Source of the DNA: UBA9611 sp965237595
Lineage (GTDB): Bacteria > Chloroflexota > Dehalococcoidia > Lucifugimonadales > UBA3495
Assembly (NCBI GenBank): GCA_965237595.1
Contig: CBDEFY010000005.1
Location: 62,001 to 126,000 of the forward strand
Reading direction: 5' to 3'
DNA length: 64,000 nucleotides
Shown in pieces: positions 26,006 to 34,075 of this stretch (positions are counted from its first letter, which is position 1; each line of letters opens with the position of its first letter). Under the pieces are notes generated by a model that was not told the origin of the DNA, did no database searches, and saw nothing but the letters and a program-made list of their open reading frames with translations. Both the position numbers and the translations under genes were made by a program.

Positions 26006-26131
26006 GTCCCACTCCTCCCTCACAGCAACAGCTGTGGCTATTTTAGGAGCAGAACTCTCACTTAACCACCTGTCCGAATTTCCGGGTCCACCTCACTTCG
26101 TGGTGGCGTCCACATCGCCGTTCTTGTACAA

Positions 26132-26172
26132 TTTCAGGCAGCAAATCTCCAGCGGGAATGAGCTGCCTGAAA
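26132..26172 (+). promoter_or_regulatory. 10-bp inverted repeat in the leader of the LLM oxidoreductase gene
   Basis: TTTCAGGCAG (26132-26141) and CTGCCTGAAA (26163-26172) are perfect complements with a 21-base spacer, ending 36 bases before the ATG. This could be an operator or an mRNA hairpin. A possible -10 (TACAAT 26127-26132) overlaps its left arm. ISa copy B has cut off anything upstream of 26096. Confidence 0.4.
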
Positions 26173-26208
26173 CTCAGGCGGCGGCGCGCCATCAAGGATA
26201 TTTCAACC

Positions 26209-27426
26209 ATGAAATTGTGCTTCTTCCACCTGATGCCCTATCAGGACCTGCCCGATAACTTCGAGAAAGATTATCACAGCGTCTGGGTGGACGCACCCAA
26301 CAGCCTCTTCGATCCGGAAAAGGGCCACCACATGTACCACGATTTTCTGGACGAGTTGGAGTACGCCGAGGCCGTGGGCTTCGACGCTATCTGCGTGAAC
26401 GAGCACCATGGCAACGCCTACGGACTGATGCCCTCGCCCAACCTCATGGCTGACGCCATGACCCGGGCAACCTCCAAGTCGGCCATCGTGGTGTTGGGCA
26501 ACAGCCTGGCCCCCTACAACCCTCCCATCAGGGTGGCCGAAGAGATGGCCATGCTGGACGTATTGAGCGGCGGGCGGCTGATTGCGGGTTTCCCATTGGG
26601 CACCTCAATGGACACCATCTTCGGCTACGGCCAGGTGCCGGTGACCCTGCGGGAGAAGTACCAAGAGGCCCACGACCTGGTGTTGAAGGCCTGGAAAGAG
26701 CGGGAGCCCTTCGCCTTCAATGGAAAATACACCCAGCTTCGCTACGTGAACATCTGGCCCCGGCCCTACCAACAGCCCCACCCTCCCATCTGGGTGCCGG
26801 GCAGCGGCAGCCTGGAAACCTGGGACTGGACCATCAAGCACGACTACGTCTATTGCTACCTCAGCTATTCCGGGTACAAGGTGGGCAAGACCATCCTGGA
26901 CGGGTTCTGGGACGAGATGGACCGCCAGGGCAAGGAGTTCAATCCCTACCACGCCGGTTTCCTCCAATTAGTTGCGGTCTCGGAGACCGGCGAGCAAGCC
27001 CAGGAGTACAAGGAATCCATCGAGTACTTCTTCAAGAAGAGCCTGCACATTCCCGCCGGCTACGCCAACCCGCCCGGCTACCGGTCGGTTAAGACCAACG
27101 CCTCCCAGGCCGGCGCCGCCACCACCCAGTCCCGGACAAAACAGCTCAGTGATTTCACCTGGACCGATTATCTGGAGGCGGGCAACGTCATTGTGGGCAG
27201 CCCAGAAACGGTGCGCCAAGAGTTGACTCACGCCGTCAAAGAGTTGCGCGTGGGCAACCTGATGCTCCTGCTCCAGTTCGGCGATATGCCCAAAGAACTG
27301 GCCATGAAGAACACCACCCTGTTCGCCAACGAGGTTATGCCGCACATGCGGGATATCTGGTCGGAGTACGAGACCCGCTGGTGGCCGGAGAAGTTGACCC
27401 ACGCCGCCCAGAATGCCAGCCGGTAA
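26209..27426 (+). CDS. LLM-class (luciferase-like) flavin-dependent oxidoreductase
   Basis: A 405-residue bacterial luciferase-like monooxygenase. The TIM-barrel landmarks are visible: EAVGFDAICVNEHHGNAYG near residue 60, LGNSLAPYNPPIRVAEEMAMLDVLSGGRLIAG (in pieces) and IWVPGSGS. It should use FMNH2 or F420 to oxidise an unknown organic substrate. The start is ATG 26209 with AAGGA ten bases upstream. Its last 45 bases and stop are duplicated at 28131-28180, beyond an inserted gene. The haloalkane dehalogenase gene was probably its direct downstream neighbour before that insertion. Confidence 0.9.
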   Translation: MKLCFFHLMPYQDLPDNFEKDYHSVWVDAPNSLFDPEKGHHMYHDFLDELEYAEAVGFDAICVNEHHGNAYGLMPSPNLMADAMTRATSKSAIVVLGNSLAPYNPPIRVAEEMAMLDVLSGGRLIAGFPLGTSMDTIFGYGQVPVTLREKYQEAHDLVLKAWKEREPFAFNGKYTQLRYVNIWPRPYQQPHPPIWVPGSGSLETWDWTIKHDYVYCYLSYSGYKVGKTILDGFWDEMDRQGKEFNPYHAGFLQLVAVSETGEQAQEYKESIEYFFKKSLHIPAGYANPPGYRSVKTNASQAGAATTQSRTKQLSDFTWTDYLEAGNVIVGSPETVRQELTHAVKELRVGNLMLLLQFGDMPKELAMKNTTLFANEVMPHMRDIWSEYETRWWPEKLTHAAQNASR

Positions 27427-28180
27427 GGGGGGATTTATGCGATTCTTTGGCCGAGGTCGCGGCAAAGAGCGGATAAATGGGGAAAAGGACCAAGTTACAG
27501 CGTTAGGTAATGTACTTGACGAAGTGTACGCAACGATATTCGTTGCGGCGGCTACTTCTGCGTCTGCCGTTAATACTATTAGTGATACTAAATGGAACGC
27601 TAAACTTGCGCCGTTTGTCCAAGCCAGAGTACATTGCGAGTTCTATTATTTTTATGCTCATGTGATGGACAGATTCGCCTTTCAAGAACTAGGGGAACAA
27701 GGACGAGATTTTTTTGTGGATGCGATAGTAGATTTGGGACTGACCCCGTTGATTAAGCATTCCTTTCCCGATGCCGGGGAGGAGTCATGGCAGCGTCTAA
27801 TACATGATGAACTGGAGAATTTCAATAGCGCTCAAGATGAATACGCCACATGTCGCATATTCATGTTGAAGCAAACTGAAAAACCCTTTGAGGATGCGTT
27901 CTCAGACAACCCTGAAGCACTCGGTTCCAGATTATTTCAGAACATAACCGAAGAATTGGAAAAAAATTCTCCAGAGTTAGATGCGTCTCCAACTGATGCC
28001 TTTCTCGCGATTCATGCAATCGTATTAGAACAATTTACAACCATGAGCCTAGAGAAACAATTTGCGCAAGCTGCGGCGTTAATCTGATGTTATGACGGAT
28101 AGCCGTAATCAGAGATAACGAGTCGGAATAGGCGGCCGGAGAAGTTGACCCACGCCGCCCAGAACGCCAGCCGGTAAGGG
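27380..28180. repeat. 50-bp direct repeats bounding a 751-bp insert
   Basis: 27380-27429 (end of the LLM gene, its stop and the following GGG) recurs at 28131-28180 with two T/C differences. The unit 27430-28180 thus contains one AT-rich gene plus a new copy of the LLM gene's tail. The arrangement resembles site-specific integration into a gene end that regenerates the gene, but there is no recombinase inside. A tandem-type duplication followed by replacement is another route. Confidence 0.85.
27437..28087 (+). CDS. Hypothetical protein in a 751-bp insert
   Basis: A 216-residue soluble protein, start ATG 27437 with GGGGGG four bases upstream supplied by the repeat. It is visibly more AT-rich than its neighbours and uses many A/T-ending codons, pointing to foreign origin. 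It begins with a short basic stretch (MRFFGRGRGKERINGE), then is helical and acidic (KLAPFVQARVHCEFYYFYAHVMDRFAFQELG in pieces). I do not recognise a domain, membrane segment or catalytic motif. The size and cargo-like position would suit a small adaptive or defence gene, but nothing in the sequence proves it. Confidence 0.7.
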   Translation: MRFFGRGRGKERINGEKDQVTALGNVLDEVYATIFVAAATSASAVNTISDTKWNAKLAPFVQARVHCEFYYFYAHVMDRFAFQELGEQGRDFFVDAIVDLGLTPLIKHSFPDAGEESWQRLIHDELENFNSAQDEYATCRIFMLKQTEKPFEDAFSDNPEALGSRLFQNITEELEKNSPELDASPTDAFLAIHAIVLEQFTTMSLEKQFAQAAALI

Positions 28181-28192
28181 AACGGAGAACCG

Positions 28193-29089
28193 TTGACCGA
28201 GGAAACAATCTCAGCCAAAGACCCCTATCCGCGTAGCCACGTTCCGGCCGGCGGAGCCGAGGTGGCCTATATCGATACCGGAACGGGGGATACCGGCGTT
28301 GGCCATCCCATCGTGTTCCTCCACGGGAATCCCACGTCTTCTTATCTGTGGCGCAATGTGATACCCCACGTAGAGCCCGTGGGCCGCTGCCTGGCGCCCG
28401 ACTTGGCGGGCATGGGCGATTCGGGAAGCGCTCCCAACGGCTCCTACCGGTTTGCCGACCACAGCATATTCCTGGACCAATGGTTCGAAAAGATGGGGCT
28501 GACCAGCGACGTCACATTGGTCCTGCACGACTGGGGTTCGGCCCTGGGGTTCCACTGGGTCAAACGCCATCCGAACGTAATCAAAGGCCTAGTCTACATG
28601 GAGGCCATCGTCCGGCCCATGACCTGGGAGGAATGGCCGGAGGCCGCCCGGCAGGTGTTCCAGGGGTTCCGCTCGCCCGCGGGCGAAGAGATGGTGCTGG
28701 AGAAGAACGTCTTCGTGGAACGGGTGCTTCCGGGCAGCGTGCTCCGCGGCCTGACCGACGAGGAGATGGAGGTCTACCGCCGCCCCTATCTGGAGGCCGG
28801 CGAATCCCGGCGGCCCACCCTAAGCTGGCCCAGGGAGATTCCCATCGACGGCAAGCCCGCCGATGTCGTGGAAATCGTGCCCAAATATGGGGAGTGGCTG
28901 GCCAGCAGCCAAGTGCCTAAGCTGTTCATCAACGCCGAGCCGGGCGCGATCCTCACCGGTCCCCAGCGGGAGTTCTGCCGCTCGTGGCCCAACCAACGGG
29001 AAGTTACGGTCAAAGGAATCCACTTCATCCAGGAAGACTCACCAGCCGAGATTGGCCGGGCGATCGCCGACTGGTACCGCACTATCTGA
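28193..29089 (+). CDS. dhaA: Haloalkane dehalogenase, HLD-II type
   Basis: A 298-residue alpha/beta hydrolase that fits the LinB/DhaA group closely. The oxyanion/halide motif is HGNPTSSYLWRN (N46), the nucleophile is D113 in LHDWGSALGFHW with the halide-binding W114 beside it, the catalytic acid is E137 in VYMEAIVRP, and the base is H277 in GIHFIQED. It should hydrolyse carbon-halogen bonds of haloalkanes to alcohols. TTG 28193 is the likely start, with ACGGAGAAC before it. It lies behind the LLM oxidoreductase, separated by the 751-bp insert. Confidence 0.92.
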   Translation: MTEETISAKDPYPRSHVPAGGAEVAYIDTGTGDTGVGHPIVFLHGNPTSSYLWRNVIPHVEPVGRCLAPDLAGMGDSGSAPNGSYRFADHSIFLDQWFEKMGLTSDVTLVLHDWGSALGFHWVKRHPNVIKGLVYMEAIVRPMTWEEWPEAARQVFQGFRSPAGEEMVLEKNVFVERVLPGSVLRGLTDEEMEVYRRPYLEAGESRRPTLSWPREIPIDGKPADVVEIVPKYGEWLASSQVPKLFINAEPGAILTGPQREFCRSWPNQREVTVKGIHFIQEDSPAEIGRAIADWYRTI

Positions 29090-29126
29090 TAAGAGTATGT
29101 CTGTTCACTAAAAAGATGGAGAACGC

Positions 29127-29912
29127 ATGCCGGAGACCATGAACTTATCCCTGAGGGACGGCGAATTAGAAGCCGAGGTGCTGAAGGACGGCAGCGGCCC
29201 ACCCCTGCTGTACCTCCACGGCGCCATCGGCCAGAAGGGCTGGGCCCCGTTCTTGGACGCCTTGGCCCGGAAGTTCACGGTCTATGCCCCCTACCTGCCT
29301 GGCTATTCCAAGTCCAACGGGCTGGACCAGTTGCACGACTTAACCGACCTCACACTCTATCAATTCGAACTGCTCGACGCCTTGGACGTGCCCAAGGCCC
29401 ACGTGGTGGGCCATTTCTTGGGGGGGATGGTCGCCGCCGAGATGGCCGCGCTGTCCCCCAGCTATGTTGACCGTTTGGTCTTGGCGGCGCCCGCCGGGAC
29501 TTGGCGCGATTCAGAACCGGTGGCCGACCTGCTGGCCATGACCACCAATCAACTACAGGACAATCTATGGTCTTCGGCCTCCAGCTCCATGAGTCTCTCC
29601 GCTGCGGATTTCGAGGCCAACTCCCGGCTGAAGGCGGAGCTTGCCGCCGACCGGATGCAGGACCTGACCGCCGCCGGAAAATTCCTCTGGCCCATCCCCG
29701 ACCGAGGACTGAATAGGCGGGCGTACCGCATCAAAGCACCGACACTGATTCTGTGGGGCGAGAACGACCGCATCATCCCCCCGGTCTACGCCGAGGACTT
29801 TTCCAAGCTGGTCCCTGGTTCTCAAATTTCGGTCCTGCCCAAAACGGGGCATCTGCTGATGATTGAACGCGCCGAAGTGTTCGCCGACGCCGTGGCTGGC
29901 TTTTTGAGCTAA
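29127..29912 (+). CDS. Alpha/beta hydrolase lacking the nucleophile serine
   Basis: A 261-residue alpha/beta hydrolase of normal length. The HGAIGQKGW oxyanion region, D214 (LWGENDRIIPP) and H242 (PKTGHLL) are in place. The nucleophile elbow reads VVGHFLGGM, with Phe97 (TTC) where the family has Ser in GHSxGG; a single C to T change from TCC explains it. The enzyme should be inactive as a serine hydrolase, although the frame is intact. It follows the haloalkane dehalogenase by 37 bases, preceded by GGAG, and may have acted in the same pathway. Confidence 0.9.
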   Translation: MPETMNLSLRDGELEAEVLKDGSGPPLLYLHGAIGQKGWAPFLDALARKFTVYAPYLPGYSKSNGLDQLHDLTDLTLYQFELLDALDVPKAHVVGHFLGGMVAAEMAALSPSYVDRLVLAAPAGTWRDSEPVADLLAMTTNQLQDNLWSSASSSMSLSAADFEANSRLKAELAADRMQDLTAAGKFLWPIPDRGLNRRAYRIKAPTLILWGENDRIIPPVYAEDFSKLVPGSQISVLPKTGHLLMIERAEVFADAVAGFLS

Positions 29913-30014
29913 CCGCCGAGGTTCTCTAGTGGATGCCTTGGCCGGACACCATTTATCATATTTGCAATATTTCACCGGATTCAATCATCTTAGGTCCAAT
30001 GCCAGGAGGTAAGC

Positions 30015-30872
30015 ATGGCGCCACCAAATAAACCGCAACTGGCAACTCTGGAAAATATCTTCCAAGAGATGGGCTCAGTAGCCGTGGCCTTCTCGGGCGG
30101 TGTGGATAGTGCCCTGGTCGCCGTCGCGGCCAACCGCGTGCTCGGCTCAAGGGCCTTGGCTGTAACCGCCGTGTCCCCGGCCCTGGCCCGGCGGGAACTG
30201 GAAGAGGCCACCAGCCTGGCCGAACGGTTCGGATTCGCTCACCGCCTCATCAACACAAATGAGATGGCCCAGGAAGGTTACGTGGCCAATTCGCCCCAGC
30301 GGTGCTACTTCTGCAAGACGGAGCTTTACACCCAATTAACCGAACTGGCCGACCAGGAGGGCTACCAGTGGGTAGTAAACGGCGCCAACACCGACGACAT
30401 TGGAGACTACCGTCCCGGCATGGTGGCAGCGTCGGAACACCGGGTACGCAGCCCGATGGTGGAGGCCGGACTAACCAAAGCTGACGTCCGCGCCATCGCC
30501 AAGACCCTGGACATCCCGATCTGGGACAAGCCGGCCCAACCCTGCCTTTCCTCGCGGATCCCATACGGCATACCCGTAACGATTGAGAACCTATCGAAAA
30601 TTGAGCAGGCGGAAGACTATCTGAGAGGCCTGGGAATTAGAGAAGTGCGGGCCCGGCACCATGACCGCCTGTGCCGGATCGAGGTTGGCGAGGAAGAGAT
30701 GGATTTCGCATTTGGCCACCGGCAAGAGATTGTCGCGGCTCTTAAGAAGATTGGCTACCTGTGGGTCTCTATGGATATGGCCGGTCTTCGTTCCGGGAGC
30801 CTTAACGACCAACTCAAACTCACCGCCTCAATCTCACCGCAAACGGGCAGAATAGCTGAGGCCAGAGCATGA
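30015..30872 (+). CDS. larE: ATP-dependent sacrificial sulfur transferase LarE
   Basis: A 285-residue PP-loop enzyme that adenylates and then sulfurates the pyridinium dicarboxylate mononucleotide while making the nickel-pincer nucleotide cofactor. The PP-loop is AFSGGVDSAL (residues 25-34). RCYFCK and QPCLSSR are the family blocks; C176 in the latter matches the cysteine whose sulfur is donated in the well-studied LarE, so this is the single-turnover sacrificial type. AGGAGGTAAGC precedes the ATG. larC starts inside its stop codon. Confidence 0.95.
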   Translation: MAPPNKPQLATLENIFQEMGSVAVAFSGGVDSALVAVAANRVLGSRALAVTAVSPALARRELEEATSLAERFGFAHRLINTNEMAQEGYVANSPQRCYFCKTELYTQLTELADQEGYQWVVNGANTDDIGDYRPGMVAASEHRVRSPMVEAGLTKADVRAIAKTLDIPIWDKPAQPCLSSRIPYGIPVTIENLSKIEQAEDYLRGLGIREVRARHHDRLCRIEVGEEEMDFAFGHRQEIVAALKKIGYLWVSMDMAGLRSGSLNDQLKLTASISPQTGRIAEARA

Positions 30873-32092
30873 GAATCGCCTATATCCAGCCCATCGGCGG
30901 GGCCAGCGGCGACATGATGCTCGGCGCCCTGACCGACTTGGGCATGCCCCTTGAACACCTGGAGGACGAGCTCAGCAAGCTGAAGGTCGACGGCTACCGC
31001 CTGGAAGCCAAGCAGGAGACCCGCTGCGAGATGCGGGGCACCTACTTGAAGGTAGTCTTAGAACAAACCGCGGAAGGCCCTACCCGCTACTCCCCCAAGC
31101 AGCTATTGGAAACCGTGGAGGGCAGCAGCCTGTCCCAGTCCGTCATAGACCGGTCCTGCCGGGTATTGAAGGCGTTGTGGAAGGCCGAAAGCCGGGTCCA
31201 CGGCGAAGCCCTAGACATCTTGGCGCTAGAGGAACTTGGCAGTGTCGACACCTTGGTCGATGTGGTCGGCTCGTCCATCGGATTTGAGTACCTGGGTGTG
31301 GAAGGATTCCACGCCGCGCCGCTGGTTCTTGGAAACGCCAGTCCTCCCCGCCGGGCGGGCGGCTATTCCAATCCCGCCCCTGCCACATTGGAGCTTATCG
31401 CTGCGACAGGCGCGCCGGTGGCAGGCGAAAACCCGATGTACGACAAGGCCGGCGAACTCACCACACCCACCGGAGCGGCCCTAATCACCACTCTGGCCGA
31501 CTTCAACCGCCCTGCTTTTGCCGTGGACCGGGTCGGAATAGGACTGGGAACTAAAGACCCGGCCGAGTTTTCCAACGCGCTGCGGGTGTGGCTGGGCGAG
31601 ACATCACAGGCAGATGAAGCGGAGAACGGGGCCGAGTACGGGGCGCAACGGGGCCAAGTTGTGCTGTTGGAGACCAACTTGGACGATGTGTCGGGCCTGG
31701 TACTGGGATACACACAGGAGAGGCTCTTTGCGATTGGCGCGTTGGATGTTTGGAACACGCCCATACAGATGAAAAAGAACCGCCCTGGCACCGTGCTTTC
31801 AGCCCTGGTGCCCAAGGACAAGGAGCGGGAAGCGTCAGAATTGATACTGCGGGAGACCCCAACCTTGGGTGTTCGCACCCGTCCCGTCGACCGGTATGTT
31901 GCCGGCCGTGAGATGGTCACCATCGAGACCGAGCTGGGACCAATCGCAGTAAAGGTTAAGTTGTTGGACGGGACGGCAATCAGCGCCGCTCCGGAACCCG
32001 ATGAAGTCCGCCGGATTGCTTTGGAGACAGGGAGGCCTTTCCAAGAGGTTTACCAAAGGACTACAGAGGAAGCGCGGCGGCAATTGCTATAG
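30869..32092 (+). CDS. larC: Nickel insertion protein LarC
   Basis: A 407-residue CTP-dependent cyclometallase that inserts nickel into the pincer nucleotide. The N-terminal half begins IAYIQPIGGASGDMMLGAL, the middle has the SVDTLVDVVG and NPMYDKAGELTTPTGAALI blocks, and the C-terminal part has LETNLDDVSG and FFQKNRPGT-like KKNRPGTVLSAL. In Lactobacillus it is made by a frameshift from two frames; here it is a single frame. ATG overlaps the larE stop (ATGA), so the two are coupled. Confidence 0.95.
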   Translation: MRIAYIQPIGGASGDMMLGALTDLGMPLEHLEDELSKLKVDGYRLEAKQETRCEMRGTYLKVVLEQTAEGPTRYSPKQLLETVEGSSLSQSVIDRSCRVLKALWKAESRVHGEALDILALEELGSVDTLVDVVGSSIGFEYLGVEGFHAAPLVLGNASPPRRAGGYSNPAPATLELIAATGAPVAGENPMYDKAGELTTPTGAALITTLADFNRPAFAVDRVGIGLGTKDPAEFSNALRVWLGETSQADEAENGAEYGAQRGQVVLLETNLDDVSGLVLGYTQERLFAIGALDVWNTPIQMKKNRPGTVLSALVPKDKEREASELILRETPTLGVRTRPVDRYVAGREMVTIETELGPIAVKVKLLDGTAISAAPEPDEVRRIALETGRPFQEVYQRTTEEARRQLL

Positions 32093-32202
32093 CTAGGCCG
32101 GCCTCGTGCTGGCAAATCGATTCACCTCGAGGACCTGACGCAGGCTAAGAAAAGACCAGAATAAAGGGAGAGGGAAAATGTACGACTTCGCTAGATTTTC
32201 GG

Positions 32203-32898
32203 ATGCAGACCTGTAAAGAGTGCGGTGCCAATCTCGCGGCGTTGGGCGGCGGCAGTTCAAGTATGGAAGAAGCGGCCAACAAGATAGTGAATTATCTTTA
32301 CGACAACATCACCGATTCTTCGGGAAATAGAGCCAACGCCTTGGTCCGTTTCTACAAGACCCATCCGTACAATCAATTGGACTCGGGACTGCAGAGCTTC
32401 GCCCAAGGGATCCTGGGATCGGCCCCCAGTGATGACACGAATTGTCTGACCATGTTGGGAACTGTTGGAGACAATGAGGACTGGAAATCCCGGACCAAAT
32501 CCAACGGACATCGCGCCATCCCCTTGGCTTCCGCCGAGATGGTTGCCAGCATCCCGATGATTTCCCGGCTGCTCACCCAGTTCGGCGTCGATGTCGGGTC
32601 GGTCATGCGTCCCGACCCCATGTTGATTGGCGACCTATCCGCAAAAACCTATAACACGTTCTATGTTCCCGAGGCCCCGGGCAGTTCTTACATCCCGGCT
32701 CAAGACGACTTCGTCATACCCAACGGCATCCAGTCTGTTCTGGGTTTTGGCGGTATCCTGTCTTCCGGAGAACTGTTCGTGGTAATCATGTTCTCCAAAG
32801 CCAGCATTCCCGCCGACGTGGCGAATAAGTTCAGCGCCGTGGGCTCCAGTGTTAAAGAAGCCGTTGAACCCTTCGTCGGCAACAAGGTCTTCGCCTAG
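32203..32898 (+). CDS. Hypothetical protein with a partial zinc ribbon, between larC and larB
   Basis: A 231-residue protein beginning MQTCKECGANL, half a zinc ribbon. A good ribosome site (AGGGAGAGG) lies before ATG 32178, which opens in another frame (MYDFARFS) and stops after 13 codons; a one-base shift there would supply the missing first CxxC, so the N-terminus may be damaged. The rest is a globular domain containing ALVRFYKTHPYNQLD, LTMLGTVGDNEDW, GHRAIPLASAEMV and SVLGFGGILSSGELFVVIMF. I recall similar domains in sensor-type proteins but cannot name the family. Its role in the lar cluster is unknown. Confidence 0.7.
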   Translation: MQTCKECGANLAALGGGSSSMEEAANKIVNYLYDNITDSSGNRANALVRFYKTHPYNQLDSGLQSFAQGILGSAPSDDTNCLTMLGTVGDNEDWKSRTKSNGHRAIPLASAEMVASIPMISRLLTQFGVDVGSVMRPDPMLIGDLSAKTYNTFYVPEAPGSSYIPAQDDFVIPNGIQSVLGFGGILSSGELFVVIMFSKASIPADVANKFSAVGSSVKEAVEPFVGNKVFA

Positions 32899-32959
32899 CA
32901 TCGGACAAAAATCTGCGGGGACCGCCGGACGCATTTTTGCGTTCTCAGCAAATCACTGA

Positions 32960-33832
32960 TTGGCGCCAAAGAGAAACACCGCAAGGAGAGTCACCATCGA
33001 AGAGAGCCGCTTGAGGGCCCTTCTAACCAGGTTCAAAGACAATGGCATGACCGTGGATTCCGCCGTTGAAGAGCTGCGAGACCTGCCTTATCAAGACATT
33101 GGGTTCGCCAAGCTGGACCACCACCGGCCTCTGCGCACCGGCTGGCCCGAGGTTGTCTTTGGCCAGGGCAAGACACAGGAGCAGATCGCTCAGATAGTGA
33201 GCGCAATGAAGGGAAGGGGCCATCCGGTGTTGGTGACGAAAACAGACCAGGACACGTACCAAGCGGTGCTTCATGACACGCCGGAGGCCGAGTTCCACCA
33301 ACTGGCCAAATCCATCGTGGTCCCCGCACCCCAAACGGCGCCACTGAGGGAGGGGATAGTCGTGGTGACGGCCGGCACCGCGGACCTGCCCGTGGCCGAG
33401 GAAGCGGCGCTGACCGCAACCCTCATGGGCAACGATGTCGCCTTGGTGACCGACGTGGGGGTGGCCGGTCTCCACCGGCTGTTGGACCAGTTGCCTGTGC
33501 TCCAGAAGGCGCGGGTGATTGTCGTCGTGGCGGGGATGGACGCGGCCTTGGTCGGAGTGGTCGCCGGCTTGGTGTCGGTCCCGGTGATTGCGGTGCCCAC
33601 CAGCACCGGCTACGGGGCCAGCTTCGATGGTCTGGCCGCATTGCTCAGCATGCTAAATAGCTGCGCCCCCGGGGTGGCGGTGGTCAACATCGATAACGGC
33701 TTCGGCGCGGGCCACATGGCCGCCCTGACCAACTGCGTTGGGGCAGATATCTCCGGTGGCGACGACGGCCCCGAATCATTAACCTGGTTATCGCCACAGA
33801 CGGCTGTTAGGGCTATTAGACCTCTCCTGTGA
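32960..33832 (+). CDS. larB: Pyridinium-3,5-bisthiocarboxylate pathway carboxylase LarB
   Basis: A protein of about 280-290 residues with the AIR-carboxylase-like domain of LarB, which carboxylates and hydrolyses nicotinate adenine dinucleotide in the first step of pincer cofactor synthesis. Landmarks are the N-terminal RDLPYQDIGFAKLDHHRPLR, GIVVVTAGTADLPVAEEA and AVPTSTGYGASFDGLAALL. The start is unusual: AAGGAG (32983-32988) is placed perfectly for an ATC codon at 32996, whereas the only in-frame standard start, TTG 32960, has no ribosome site. Either ATC is used or the ATG was lost. All lar genes here except larA are present. Confidence 0.92.
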   Translation: MAPKRNTARRVTIEESRLRALLTRFKDNGMTVDSAVEELRDLPYQDIGFAKLDHHRPLRTGWPEVVFGQGKTQEQIAQIVSAMKGRGHPVLVTKTDQDTYQAVLHDTPEAEFHQLAKSIVVPAPQTAPLREGIVVVTAGTADLPVAEEAALTATLMGNDVALVTDVGVAGLHRLLDQLPVLQKARVIVVVAGMDAALVGVVAGLVSVPVIAVPTSTGYGASFDGLAALLSMLNSCAPGVAVVNIDNGFGAGHMAALTNCVGADISGGDDGPESLTWLSPQTAVRAIRPLL

Positions 33833-33969
33833 CCGCACGATGGGGCTGCCTGATTATCGGACTGTTCTTGACTGCGTTATTTCTATTGACACTGATCTCC
33901 ACCCGAATCTCAGGCCTGCCTTATTCCCAGGACACTGCCGGCGGAGCATTGACGCAAGCGGAGAAGTGA
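33829..33969 (+). CDS. Small single-pass membrane protein coupled to larB
   Basis: A 46-residue frame starting at GTG 33829 that overlaps the larB stop (GTGA). It has one hydrophobic segment (CLIIGLFLTALFLLTLIS) and a short polar outer tail. The overlap suggests translational coupling. There is no known family; a role such as a nickel-uptake accessory would be speculation. Confidence 0.45.
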   Translation: MTARWGCLIIGLFLTALFLLTLISTRISGLPYSQDTAGGALTQAEK

Positions 33970-34075
33970 CGCTGGCGGCCGGAGACGGTTGATACCCCCA
34001 CGCCGCAGATCAAAATGGGGAGGACTGGAGACTAGCTAAGGGACTGGGCGGACCGCGGGAACCCGTGGGTGAGGG

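Larger units (their letters stand above)
24766..26095 (-). mobile_element. ISa copy B, inverted relative to copy A
   Basis: The same 12-bp terminal repeats and length as copy A, in opposite orientation, with a 3-bp duplication CTT (24763-24765 and 26096-26098). Only 160 bp (the 5' end of the split maleylpyruvate-isomerase-like gene) separate copies A and B, creating a 1.33-kb near-perfect inverted repeat. Confidence 0.97.

Noticed and set aside
23276..26095. Composite transposon made of ISa copies A and B
   Set aside because: Each copy has its own 3-bp target duplication, and the 160 bp between them belong to the host gene, so they are independent insertions.
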